A stretch of 64,000 bases of DNA, from the NCBI RefSeq assembly GCF_007954505.1, contig NZ_CP042412.1:2976001-3040000 (forward strand), written 5' to 3'. The notes beneath the pieces were generated by a model that was given only the letters and a program-made list of their open reading frames with translations, did not search any database and was not told the DNA's origin. How positions within the stretch are numbered: the first letter of the stretch is position 1; each line of letters starts with the position of its first letter. This document shows, piece after piece, positions 1-8,087 of the stretch. The translations under genes and the position numbers were made by a program. Source of the stretch: Microbacterium sp. CBA3102 (GTDB lineage: Bacteria; Actinomycetota; Actinomycetes; Actinomycetales; Microbacteriaceae).

Positions 1-909
1 ATACTCCCACGCGAAGGTATAGGAGACCGTGTCACCCCGACGGAAAGACAGCTCCAGCACGGCATGAGGTGCGGGCAGCGCAGGCAGTTCGACACGGTCT
101 GCGGAGCGCACGGTGATCCGACGCCCGAGCAGCGGATACGCATCCTGGAAGAACGCCGCTTCGTCGCCCGCCGGAACCTCGAGACCCGCCGCGGGACCGA
201 TCAGGGCGTGGACGGGCTCGCTGAGCGGCACCTCCGCCAGTGTCACGTGCAGGCGCGTGCCGTGCTGCGCGATCTCGTACACGCCGCTGCGACCGATCGC
301 CCGGACGTCCCGGGGCTCGACCTCGCGGCCGTCGATCGTGATGTCGGGGCGCACCACGAGTCCTCCGTCCTCGGCGCGTCCGATCGTCGCGCCGATGGTG
401 GCCTGCTCCGCCACGGCGACGCTCGTGTTCTTCTGCGTGGCGACGAGCGGTATCCCGAGGTCCGCAGCGGTTCGCAGGTGCCCCCACAGCAGGCCGGATT
501 CGATCAGATCCGCGACCAGCCAGTCACCGGCGGTACCCGACAAGAGAGTGTCCCGGGCGATGCTCAGCAGGTCGGCGAACCACCGTGATCGATCCCGCCC
601 GTACTGCGAAGACGAACGCCGCACCGCGTCCCACGTCGCAGACCCCTGCACCCAGGCATCCGTCGCGGCGCTCCGCTCGAGCGGGCGGATCCCGAGAAGG
701 ATCTCCCCCGTGCGCTTCGCCACGTCGCGGGCTGTGGCCGTACGCTGCGGGCGCGAGGCCCAGGGGTTCGCCCCGCGTCCGTCGCGCACCCGCAACTCGA
801 CACCGAGCGCGAGGGGCGTCTTCGCGTCGTCACGCGAAGGACCGAGGATCGTACGCCAGTCTGCGTACGGCGGCCCCTCGGATCGGGACGGTTCGAACGG
901 AAGAGCCAT
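1..909 (-). CDS. SNF2-type DEAD/DEAH-box helicase, N-terminal part (cut by window start)
   Basis: About 303 N-terminal residues are visible, starting at ATG 907-909 behind a GGAGAGG Shine-Dalgarno; the rest lies outside the window. The visible part shows the accessory region that precedes the ATPase core in actinobacterial SNF2 proteins: a TPLALGVELRVRD stretch near residue 30, WVQGSATWDAV near 85, then a YEI segment after a LVVRPDI block. No Walker motifs are visible because they would lie beyond base 1. I see no SWIM zinc finger ahead of this start, although many relatives carry one. The family remodels protein-DNA complexes using ATP. The assignment rests on resemblance of the N-terminal region only. 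A long frame on the opposite strand here is a GC-bias shadow. Confidence 0.6.
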   Translation of the reverse strand, partial: MALPFEPSRSEGPPYADWRTILGPSRDDAKTPLALGVELRVRDGRGANPWASRPQRTATARDVAKRTGEILLGIRPLERSAATDAWVQGSATWDAVRRSSSQYGRDRSRWFADLLSIARDTLLSGTAGDWLVADLIESGLLWGHLRTAADLGIPLVATQKNTSVAVAEQATIGATIGRAEDGGLVVRPDITIDGREVEPRDVRAIGRSGVYEIAQHGTRLHVTLAEVPLSEPVHALIGPAAGLEVPAGDEAAFFQDAYPLLGRRITVRSADRVELPALPAPHAVLELSFRRGDTVSYTFAWEY

Positions 910-956
910 GCTTCCATCCTCTCCGCCACCGCCGACAGTACGACGCGTCGGACGGG

Positions 957-1367
957 TCAGGCTGCGCGAGCCACCCGGGCGAGGACGCCGTGCACGAACG
1001 CCCCGGAGTCGTCGGTGGAGAACTCCTTCGCGAGTTCGACGGCCTCGTCGATCGCAACCGCAGTCGGCACTTCGTCGTTGTACAGGATCTCCCACACCGC
1101 GATCCGGAGCAGCGCGCGATCGACCGCGGGCATGCGCTCCAGCTTCCAGTCCCGACTGTGCGTCGTGATCTGCTCGTCGATCTCGTCGCGGGTGTCGATG
1201 ATGCCGTCGACGATCTCGCGCGCGTAGAGCCACGAGGCCTCGCGTGCGGGCTCACTCGCGGCACGCTTGGCCTCGGCGGCCAGGGTCACGGCGAGGTCGT
1301 CCCCGCGCACATCGGAGGAGAAGAGGATGTCGAGAGCGCGCTTGCGCGCCTTCGTCCGGGCGCTCAC
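957..1367 (-). CDS. nusB: Transcription antitermination protein NusB
   Basis: A 136-residue all-alpha RNA-binding protein matching NusB length. NusB pairs with S10 (NusE) on boxA RNA and supports antitermination in rRNA operons. The sequence shows the family start ARKRALDILFSSDVRG, the central RDWKLERMPAVDRALLRIAVWE helix and the C-terminal VAIDEAVELAKEFSTDDSGAF block with the GVL end. It lies 3 bases after efp on the same strand, so the two are probably co-transcribed at the end of the aro cluster, a common actinobacterial arrangement (aro-efp-nusB). I see nothing unusual. Confidence 0.96.
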   Translation of the reverse strand: MSARTKARKRALDILFSSDVRGDDLAVTLAAEAKRAASEPAREASWLYAREIVDGIIDTRDEIDEQITTHSRDWKLERMPAVDRALLRIAVWEILYNDEVPTAVAIDEAVELAKEFSTDDSGAFVHGVLARVARAA

Positions 1368-1370
1368 GCC

Positions 1371-1931
1371 TTACTTCTCGCGGCCGAGGTAGTCACCCGT
1401 GCGGGTGTCGACCTTGACCTTGGTGCCGGCCTCGACGAACAGCGGCACCTGGATCTCGTAACCGGTCTCGAGCGTGGCGGGCTTGGTGCCTGCCGACGAG
1501 CGGTCACCCTGCAGGCCGGGCTCGGTGTAGGTGATCTCCAGGATCACGGAGGCCGGGAGGTCGAGGTACAGGGGGTTGCCGTTGTTCAGGGCGATCGTGA
1601 CGGCCTGGTTCTCGAGGAGGAAGTTCTTCGCGTCGCCGACCGTGGCGGCCCCGACCGTGATCTGGTCGAAGTCCGTCTGGTCCATGAACACGTACCCGTC
1701 GCCGTCCGTGTACAGGTAGGTGTAGTCGCGGCGGTCGACGTTCTCGATCTCGATCTTGGCGCCGGCGTTGTAGGTGCGGTCGACGACCTTCCCCGACACG
1801 ACGTTCTTCAGCTTGGTGCGCACGAACGCGCCACCCTTGCCGGGCTTCACATGCTGGAACTCGATGACGCTCCAGAGCTGCCCGTCGATGCTGAGGACGA
1901 CGCCGTTCTTGATGTCTGCGGTAGATGCCAT
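1371..1931 (-). CDS. efp: Translation elongation factor P
   Basis: 186 residues with the three-domain EF-P architecture: N-terminal KOW-like domain (about 1-65), central OB domain (66-128) and C-terminal OB domain (129-186) with the [11 protein letters not shown] and TGDYLGREK signatures. EF-P binds beside the P-site tRNA and relieves stalling at polyproline. The tip loop reads K-P-G-K32-G-G-A, with K32 at the position modified in other bacteria. The start ATG 1929-1931 gives the usual [11 protein letters not shown]-terminus; in-frame codons further upstream belong to no recognisable sequence. It sits between aroQ and nusB on the same strand. The residue after K32-G is Gly, not the Pro described for a K32-unmodified actinobacterial subfamily (see findings). 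Confidence 0.97.
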   Translation of the reverse strand: MASTADIKNGVVLSIDGQLWSVIEFQHVKPGKGGAFVRTKLKNVVSGKVVDRTYNAGAKIEIENVDRRDYTYLYTDGDGYVFMDQTDFDQITVGAATVGDAKNFLLENQAVTIALNNGNPLYLDLPASVILEITYTEPGLQGDRSSAGTKPATLETGYEIQVPLFVEAGTKVKVDTRTGDYLGREK

Positions 1932-1986
1932 GCGCTGCGAGTTCCGTTCGTGTGTCTGCGGGGTCGGACGAGACCGACAGTCGATT

Positions 1987-2424
1987 CTACGGGATGAGTG
2001 CGGCGAGCTGTCGCACAGCGTCTGCGTAGCCGTCGACGCCACGGCCGGCGACCCGCACGGCCGCCACATCTTCCAGGTAGGAATGGTGGCGGAAGGCCTC
2101 ACGCGCGAGCACATCGGAGATGTGGACTTCCGCGAACGGCAGCGCCACCCCGGTGAGCGCGTCACGCAGCACCACCGAGGTGTGCGTGAGCCCGCCCGGA
2201 TTGATCACGATCCCGGCGCAGTCCTCCCGTGCCGCATGGATCGCGTCGACCAGCACGCCCTCGTGGTTGCTCTGCAGCGCCCGGACCTCGAATCCGACCG
2301 CGGCTGCGGCCTCGGTGGTGATCCGTTCCACGTCCGCGAGAGTGGCCGTGCCGTACACGTCAGGCTCGCGGGTACCGAGGAGATTCAGGTTCGGCCCGTT
2401 GACCAGGAGGATCCGGCGGCTCAC
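1987..2424 (-). CDS. aroQ: 3-dehydroquinate dehydratase, type II
   Basis: 145 residues, the length of type II dehydroquinases, which form dodecamers and convert 3-dehydroquinate to 3-dehydroshikimate. Visible motifs are [12 protein letters not shown] at residues 10-21 with the catalytic Tyr24, the flexible-loop Arg19, the QSNHEG block and the [11 protein letters not shown] substrate-binding segment, followed by EVHISD. The start ATG overlaps the stop of aroB (ATGA, bases 2421-2424), so translation of the two genes is probably coupled. It is the shikimate-pathway step directly after AroB. Confidence 0.97.
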   Translation of the reverse strand: MSRRILLVNGPNLNLLGTREPDVYGTATLADVERITTEAAAAVGFEVRALQSNHEGVLVDAIHAAREDCAGIVINPGGLTHTSVVLRDALTGVALPFAEVHISDVLAREAFRHHSYLEDVAAVRVAGRGVDGYADAVRQLAALIP

Positions 2425-3509
2425 TCCCCGACCTCCTGATAGGCGGCGAACAGCAGCGACTCGTCAGGAGCCTGCAGGACGGTGGGCTTCGCGAGGTCGT
2501 CGAGGAGGATGAAGCGCAGTATCCCGCCGCGGCTCTTCTTGTCGCGCTGCATGGTGGCGAGCAACTGCGGCCATGCCCCCGCACGGTACGAGGTCGGAAG
2601 GCCCAGCGACTCCAGGATCGTCCGGTGCCGCTCGGCAGCGGAGTCGGACAGACGACCCGCGAGCCGCGAGAGCTCGGCGGCGTAGAGCATCCCGACCGAG
2701 ATCGCGGCGCCGTGCCGCCAGCGGTACCGTTCCGCATGCTCGATCGCGTGTCCGAGCGTGTGCCCGTAGTTGAGGATCTCGCGGAGTCCGGCCTCGCGGA
2801 AGTCGTCCGAGACGACCTTCGCCTTCATGTCGATCGCCAGTTCGACCGCGCGGCGGAACTCCTCGGATGTCGTGTCGACGGCGCGGAGCGGATCGGCCTC
2901 GATGATGTCCAGGATCTCCGGAGCCCAGATGAATCCGGCCTTGACGACCTCGGCGAATCCTGCGGTCGCCTCGTTGGGACTCAGGCTGGCGAGCTCGTCG
3001 AGGTCGCCGACCACGGCGCTCGGCGCCCAGAACGCCCCCACGAGGTTCTTGCCCTCCGCGGTGTTGACACCGGTCTTGCCACCGACCGACGCATCGACGA
3101 GGCCCAGTACCGTGGTCGGCACCTGGATCAGCTGCACGCCTCGCAGCCAGGTCGCGGCGACGAACCCGGCGAGGTCGGTCACCGCTCCCCCGCCGTATCC
3201 GATGACCGCATCGCTGCGGGTGAAGTCCGCCTGGCCCATCACCTGCCAGCAGAAGGCCGCCACCTCGATCCGTTTGCCCTGCTCGGCATCCGGGATCTCC
3301 GCGAGCAGTACCTCGCGCGGACCGTCGGTGGTGTCGGCGAGGAGTCTGTCGCGCAGTTCGGCAGCGCGGGACGCGAGCGTGGGCGGATGCACCACCAGCA
3401 CCTTGCGGACGCCCGGCGCGAGCGCGGCGGAGACCCGATCCAGGATTCCGCGTCCGATCGTGATGTCGTAGGCGTCGTTCCCCGTGACGCCGATGGTCGT
3501 CGTGCTCAT
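2421..3509 (-). CDS. aroB: 3-dehydroquinate synthase
   Basis: 362 residues. It uses NAD and a divalent metal to cyclise DAHP to 3-dehydroquinate. It shows the NAD-binding [19 protein letters not shown] segment near residue 100, the [19 protein letters not shown] motif and the [10 protein letters not shown] metal-ligand motif in the C-terminal half. I place the start at ATG 3507-3509, with GGAGGAG seven bases upstream and the ATGA overlap with aroK; an in-frame ATG six codons earlier lies ahead of that ribosome binding site and is less likely. It belongs to the overlapping aroC-aroK-aroB-aroQ set. Confidence 0.97.
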   Translation of the reverse strand: MSTTTIGVTGNDAYDITIGRGILDRVSAALAPGVRKVLVVHPPTLASRAAELRDRLLADTTDGPREVLLAEIPDAEQGKRIEVAAFCWQVMGQADFTRSDAVIGYGGGAVTDLAGFVAATWLRGVQLIQVPTTVLGLVDASVGGKTGVNTAEGKNLVGAFWAPSAVVGDLDELASLSPNEATAGFAEVVKAGFIWAPEILDIIEADPLRAVDTTSEEFRRAVELAIDMKAKVVSDDFREAGLREILNYGHTLGHAIEHAERYRWRHGAAISVGMLYAAELSRLAGRLSDSAAERHRTILESLGLPTSYRAGAWPQLLATMQRDKKSRGGILRFILLDDLAKPTVLQAPDESLLFAAYQEVGE

Positions 3510-4027
3510 CGCTGTTCTCTCCTCCATGTCACGATGTCATCCGCGATCTTCTGCATCGGACGACGTGAGGTGTCGAAGGTGGTCGAGGCGACCTCGGCGT
3601 ACCACCCCCGGCGTTCCTCGAAGATCTTCTTCCAGCGCTCCACCGGATCCTCATCCCCTGACAGGAGGGGGCGGTTGCTGCCGCGGAGCCTGTCCGCCAC
3701 TGCGTCTGGGTTCACCGTCAGGAAGACGACCGGATGCGCTTTCAGGAGTTCGCGGGTGGCCGCCTGCGTGACCGCGCCTCCACCGAGGGAGATCACGCCC
3801 CCGTCGGCGAGGGCCTGGGCGACCGCGGCGCGTTCGAGCTCCCGGAAGTGCGCCTCTCCGTACTCGGCGAAGATGCCGGAGATCGGACCGTGTTCCGCCA
3901 CGATGCGTTTGTCCGTGTCGACGAAAGCGACGCCGAGTCGCCGAGCGACGCGGCGTCCGACGCTGGTCTTGCCTGCGGCCATCGGGCCGACCAGCACCAG
4001 CGTCAGCGGATCAGCCGCGCTCGTCAT
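3506..4027 (-). CDS. aroK: Shikimate kinase
   Basis: 173 residues, standard for AroK. It phosphorylates shikimate at the 3-hydroxyl using ATP. The Walker A loop GPMAAGKT is at residues 14-21, the shikimate-binding DTDKRI is near 38, and GGGAVT is near 81. The lid region with RPLLSG follows around residue 119. The start ATG 4025-4027 lies inside the end of aroC (17-base overlap), and the stop overlaps the aroB start, so all three genes are tightly coupled. A longer upstream in-frame extension matches no family sequence and is excluded. Confidence 0.96.
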   Translation of the reverse strand: MTSAADPLTLVLVGPMAAGKTSVGRRVARRLGVAFVDTDKRIVAEHGPISGIFAEYGEAHFRELERAAVAQALADGGVISLGGGAVTQAATRELLKAHPVVFLTVNPDAVADRLRGSNRPLLSGDEDPVERWKKIFEERRGWYAEVASTTFDTSRRPMQKIADDIVTWRREQR

Positions 4028-5240
4028 GCGCGATGAGCGCCGCCTCGGACGCCGGTGTCGTCCGCAGCCCCGCCGGGATGCCTTCGAGGTAGCCCTCGAG
4101 GTTGCGACGGGTCTCGCGGATGCTGTCGCCACCGAACTTCTCGAGCACGGCGTTCGCGAGCTCCACGGCGACCATCGCCTCGGCGACCACTCCGGCGGCG
4201 GGCACAGCGCACACGTCGGAGCGCTGGTGGTGAGCGGTGGCGTCGTCACCCGTGGCGGTGTCGATCGTGCGGAGGGCATGCGGAACGGTCGCGATCGGCT
4301 TCATCCCGGCGCGGACGCGCAACACGGTTCCGGTGGACATGCCGCCTTCCGTGCCTCCGGCCCTGTCCGAGCCGCGCGTGATGCCGTCCGCGGTGGCGAA
4401 GAGCTCATCGTGGGCGGCCGAACCTCGGCGGCGCGTGGTCTCGAAGCCGTCGCCGACCTCGACGCCCTTGATCGCCTGGATGCTCATGAGCGCCTGAGCG
4501 AGACGCGCGTCGAGGCGTCGGTCCCAGTGCACGTGGGAGCCGAGTCCCGGAGGAAGGCCGTACGCGAGCACCTCGACGATGCCGCCCAGCGTGTCGCCGT
4601 CCTTCTTCGCGTCATCGACCTCGGCCACCATCAGAGCGGAGGTCGCGGTGTCGAAGCACCGGAGCGGATCGGCATCGAGCGCCTCGACATCGTCGGGCGT
4701 GGGGAGCGGAGACCCCTCGGGCACCCGCACCGGCCCGATCGACAGGGTGTGGCTGACCAGGCGGATACCGAGCTCACCGAGGAACGATCGGGCGATCGCC
4801 CCGAGCGCGACACGCGCAGCCGTCTCCCGAGCACTCGCTCGTTCGAGGATCGGACGCGCCTCGTCGAAGTCGTACTTCTGCATGCCCACGAGGTCGGCGT
4901 GCCCCGGACGTGGACGGGTGAGGGGCGCGCTGCGCCCACGGGACTTGTCGGTGAGCTCTACGGGCTCGGGGTTCATGACCTCGATCCACTTCGGCCACTC
5001 GGTGTTGCCGATGCGCAGAGCGATCGGGCTGCCGAGGCTCTTGCCGTGCCGCACACCGCCGGAGATGGTCAGCGCGTCCTGCTCGAACTTCATGCGCGAG
5101 CCACGGCCATAGCCCAGCTTGCGACGAGCGAGATCGGCCTGGATGGCCTCGGAGGACACAGGGACGCCGGAGGGCAGGCCCTCCATGACGGCGATGAGTT
5201 CTGGGCCGTGCGATTCGCCGGCCGTGAGCACGCGGAGCAT
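4011..5240 (-). CDS. aroC: Chorismate synthase
   Basis: 409 residues. It catalyses the FMN-dependent anti-1,4 elimination of EPSP to chorismate, the last common step to aromatic amino acids. The GESHG motif lies at residues 8-12. The basic [12 protein letters not shown] segment is near 39, RPRPGHADL is near 110, [13 protein letters not shown] is near 135, and the GIKG-equivalent VGDGFE block and [12 protein letters not shown] follow in the C-terminal half. It is first of the overlapping aroC-K-B-Q block and lies 57 bases downstream of aroE. Length and motifs are all typical. Confidence 0.97.
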   Translation of the reverse strand: MLRVLTAGESHGPELIAVMEGLPSGVPVSSEAIQADLARRKLGYGRGSRMKFEQDALTISGGVRHGKSLGSPIALRIGNTEWPKWIEVMNPEPVELTDKSRGRSAPLTRPRPGHADLVGMQKYDFDEARPILERASARETAARVALGAIARSFLGELGIRLVSHTLSIGPVRVPEGSPLPTPDDVEALDADPLRCFDTATSALMVAEVDDAKKDGDTLGGIVEVLAYGLPPGLGSHVHWDRRLDARLAQALMSIQAIKGVEVGDGFETTRRRGSAAHDELFATADGITRGSDRAGGTEGGMSTGTVLRVRAGMKPIATVPHALRTIDTATGDDATAHHQRSDVCAVPAAGVVAEAMVAVELANAVLEKFGGDSIRETRRNLEGYLEGIPAGLRTTPASEAALIAHDERG

Positions 5241-5297
5241 TGCTCCAGTCTCCCACGGGTTGGCCCCCTCGCCGCGCCGCGTTTCGACGCCGTCCGC

Positions 5298-6110
5298 TCA
5301 GAGCGCGGCGCGCATGGCCGAGACGACCTCTGCTTCGGCGGGCAGCGGGAGCGCCGGATCCCCGTGCCGGAAGATCCGGATCTGGCGCACGGCCTGATGC
5401 AGCAGCATCCCCAAGCCGGACACCACCGTGCCGTCGCTCCAGCGGGACGCGAGGGCGGAGGGCCAGGGCGCATAGGCAGCATCGAACAAGGCTCCGCCGG
5501 TCTCGGCCAACCCCACCGCGGTTTCGACAGGAAGGGCGGTCGCACTGGGCAAGGTCGAGAGGGTCAGGTCGACCGCGTCGCGCCCGCCGTCGAGGGAGCG
5601 TACTTCGACCGGAATACCCAAGCGGTCGCCGAGGGCGACGAGTGCCTTCGCCCGCTCCGGGCGTCGAGCCCGCACCTCCACGTGCTTCACCCCGATCTCG
5701 GAGGCGGCGACGAGCGCGGACGCGGCAGTGGCGCCGGCACCGATGATGCGCGCCGTCTCCGCAGCGGTGATCCCCGCCTCCGACAGCGCGTCGATGATCC
5801 CGCCGACATCGGTGTTGAAACCGGCGGGCGCCGCCCCGAGCAACAGGGTGTTGACGGCGCCCGTGAGGTCTGCGTGGCGATCCCTCGTCGCAGCGGCGCG
5901 GTAGCCCTCCCCCTTCAACGGCATGGTCAGCGACAAACCGCGCCACGTGTCGTCGAGTCCACCGAGTGCGACGGTGAAGGCCTCCGCAGAGACCTGACGC
6001 CGTCCGTACTCCCAGTCCAGACCGAGGACCCGATACGCGGCGGCATGCAGGTGAGGGGACTTGGAGTGCGCGATCGGGTCCCCCCAGATCGCGAGTCGCG
6101 TGCGCGTCAC
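5298..6110 (-). CDS. aroE: Shikimate dehydrogenase
   Basis: 270 residues from the GTG at 6108-6110. It reduces 3-dehydroshikimate with NADPH. Visible features are GDPIAHSKSP at the N-terminus, a TMPLKG segment carrying the catalytic Lys, AVNTLL and NTDVGG shikimate-binding motifs, the nucleotide-binding GAGATA loop near residue 126 and a C-terminal HQAVRQ. The start follows the mltG stop by four bases, so the two are almost certainly one transcript. In-frame codons further upstream lie inside mltG and match nothing. Confidence 0.95.
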   Translation of the reverse strand: MTRTRLAIWGDPIAHSKSPHLHAAAYRVLGLDWEYGRRQVSAEAFTVALGGLDDTWRGLSLTMPLKGEGYRAAATRDRHADLTGAVNTLLLGAAPAGFNTDVGGIIDALSEAGITAAETARIIGAGATAASALVAASEIGVKHVEVRARRPERAKALVALGDRLGIPVEVRSLDGGRDAVDLTLSTLPSATALPVETAVGLAETGGALFDAAYAPWPSALASRWSDGTVVSGLGMLLHQAVRQIRIFRHGDPALPLPAEAEVVSAMRAAL

Positions 6111-6114
6111 CGAG

Positions 6115-7611
6115 TCAGCACCCGGCGTCGGGGTTCGCGCGGCACCATTCGCGCCACTTCTCGATCCCCTGCTCGTGCTCGGCCATGGTCTCGGAGAACT
6201 GCGTCTCCCCCGTGCTGAGGTTGATCGTGACGAAGTAGAGCCACGGGCCATCGACGGGGTTCATCGCCGCCGAGATCGCGGCGTCACTCGGGCTCGCGAT
6301 CGGCGTCGCGGGGAGGCCCTCCCGGACGTATGTGTTCCAGGCGTTGTCGTCTTCCAGCGCTTCCTTGGAACTCGAGACGACGCCCTCGTGCAGCGAGCCG
6401 TAGCCGTACTGTGCGGTCGAGTCCATCTGCAGCTTCATATTGATATCGAGACGGTTCTGGATCACGCGCGAGACCTTCGCGAAGTCGTCGAGCCGACCTT
6501 CTCGCTGGATGATCGAGGCGATGGTCAGTATGCGCTCCTCGTCACCGGCGGGGAACCCCGCAGCGGCCAGCGATTCGCGGGTGCGATCGACCATGCGCTG
6601 GATGACCTGCGTGGCCGTGACCTCGGGATCGAACGTATAGACGGCCGGGAACAACCAGCCTTCGAGGCTCTGTGCTTCCACCCCGTACTGCGAAGGATCC
6701 TTGACGGCCGCCTCGAAGTCCGCCAGCGGCAGACCGAGGGTCTCGGCCATGGCAGGGAGGGAGGAGACGATGGTTCCACCTTCAGCGACGGAGACTGTGT
6801 TCTCGAGCTTGTTCGCGTCGTCCCGGAGCGCCGCGAGGGCGGCCTCGGCCGTCATCTTCGTCTGCAGCTTGTACACGCCCGGGTAGAAGATCACGGCGAT
6901 GTTCTCGTCGACGAGGTAGTCGTAGAAGACGCTCTCGGTCTTCGTCACCCCCGCCTCGTACAGTGCGGTCGACACGGGAGAGCCGGTGTCGCCCTCCTTG
7001 ATCGTGACGAAGGCCTCGCCGGTCGCCAGACCCGGCTCCCAGTCCTTCGAATCGCCCCAGCCCATCGCGTCACTGATCTTCTCGCCGTAGGTGTTCGCCA
7101 CCCAGACTCCGGCCGCCGCGATACCACCGAAGATCACCAGAACGATGATCAGCGCGATCAAGCACCCCTTGCGGCGCTTCTTCTTCGGCGCGGCGTCGAT
7201 GTGATCGTCATGGGGGACGAAGAGGTCGTCCAGCCCACCGCCGAGCACAGGCTCCGGTGTCGCCGCGGCACCCGAGGGCGACTCGATCCGGGGCACGGCA
7301 CGGGTGGGGGTGTCCGCGGCATCCGCCGAGGCACGGACCGGAGTCGGCGAGGGCACCGCACCGGCGGCGGCGACGGCGTCGTCCGCAGAAGCGCGAACCG
7401 GCACGGGAGAAGCCTCGGCCGGAGTATCGGCACCGGTGACGGGGCGGGACTCCCCCTCGGCCGCTTCTCTGGCCGCCCGACGCGAGCCCGGAACGGGCGC
7501 GCTGTTGTCGACCGTGGGAATCTGCGCGGTCGGCTCGGGCAGGTTCTCGAAGAGATCCCCCAGGCGGGAATCTGCGTCGTGCCGCGGCGTTTCGTTGTCG
7601 CGTTCGGACAT
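6115..7611 (-). CDS. mltG: Endolytic murein transglycosylase MltG (YceG family)
   Basis: 498 residues. A long cytoplasmic Pro/Ala-rich acidic tail (about 1-145) is followed by a basic KKKRRKG stop-transfer and one transmembrane helix (about 150-172). A LysM-like subdomain comes next, then the YceG catalytic domain with ASIIQREG, whose Glu corresponds to the catalytic residue, and the NRLDINMKLQMDSTAQYGYG signature. MltG cleaves nascent glycan strands and is thought to terminate peptidoglycan polymerisation. It starts three bases after the ruvX stop; aroE follows. The alaS-ruvX-mltG-aroE order is common in actinobacteria. The long tail may serve regulation by partners, which is inference. Confidence 0.94.
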   Translation of the reverse strand: MSERDNETPRHDADSRLGDLFENLPEPTAQIPTVDNSAPVPGSRRAAREAAEGESRPVTGADTPAEASPVPVRASADDAVAAAGAVPSPTPVRASADAADTPTRAVPRIESPSGAAATPEPVLGGGLDDLFVPHDDHIDAAPKKKRRKGCLIALIIVLVIFGGIAAAGVWVANTYGEKISDAMGWGDSKDWEPGLATGEAFVTIKEGDTGSPVSTALYEAGVTKTESVFYDYLVDENIAVIFYPGVYKLQTKMTAEAALAALRDDANKLENTVSVAEGGTIVSSLPAMAETLGLPLADFEAAVKDPSQYGVEAQSLEGWLFPAVYTFDPEVTATQVIQRMVDRTRESLAAAGFPAGDEERILTIASIIQREGRLDDFAKVSRVIQNRLDINMKLQMDSTAQYGYGSLHEGVVSSSKEALEDDNAWNTYVREGLPATPIASPSDAAISAAMNPVDGPWLYFVTINLSTGETQFSETMAEHEQGIEKWREWCRANPDAGC

Positions 7612-7613
7612 CG

Positions 7614-8087
7614 TCAGGCGTGCTCCTCGTCAGGCGAGATGACGGCACCGGCCGGGTTTCCGGTGCTCTTCTCCATATCGATCGCCTGCTGCAGAAGCAC
7701 CACGGCGGCGACCTGATCCACAATGCTACGAGACTTCTTCTGAGATCTCCCGGAACTGCGCAATGCGGCATGCGCCGTCACGGTGCTCAACCGCTCGTCC
7801 ACGAGCCGCACCGGAGTGCCGCTGCGCCGGCAGAGCTCGGCGGCGAACTCCCGCGCGTCCGTGGTCGACGCAGTATCCGCACCCTGCATGTTGACCGGCA
7901 GACCGACCACGAACTCCAACGGGTCGTACTCGCTCGCGATCTGAAGGATCCGGGCGATCGAGGCCTCGTCGCGAGGCACTGTCTCCACGGGGACGGCCAG
8001 CATCCCGTCGGGGTCGCAGCGCGCGACACCGACCCGCGCGCGCCCCACGTCGATGCCGAGCCGCACACCGCGGCGGAAAGTGCTCAC
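7614..8087 (-). CDS. ruvX: Holliday junction resolvase-like protein RuvX (YqgF)
   Basis: 157 residues with an RNase H-like fold. It shows the GIDVGRARVGVARCD catalytic-Asp motif at the N-terminus, VVGLPVNMQG in the middle, VDERLST with the second acidic residue, and the final SIVDQVAAVVLLQQAID containing the third. Family members process 16S rRNA ends and have been proposed to resolve Holliday junctions. The start is GTG 8085-8087, overlapping the alaS stop (GTGA). Confidence 0.93.
   Translation of the reverse strand: MSTFRRGVRLGIDVGRARVGVARCDPDGMLAVPVETVPRDEASIARILQIASEYDPLEFVVGLPVNMQGADTASTTDAREFAAELCRRSGTPVRLVDERLSTVTAHAALRSSGRSQKKSRSIVDQVAAVVLLQQAIDMEKSTGNPAGAVISPDEEHA

Noticed and set aside
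2625-6218. A very long open frame (about 1200 codons) on plus opposite the aro genes
   Set aside because: It is opposite five well-identified minus-strand genes and has Arg/Gly/Asp-rich content typical of antisense frames in high-GC DNA.
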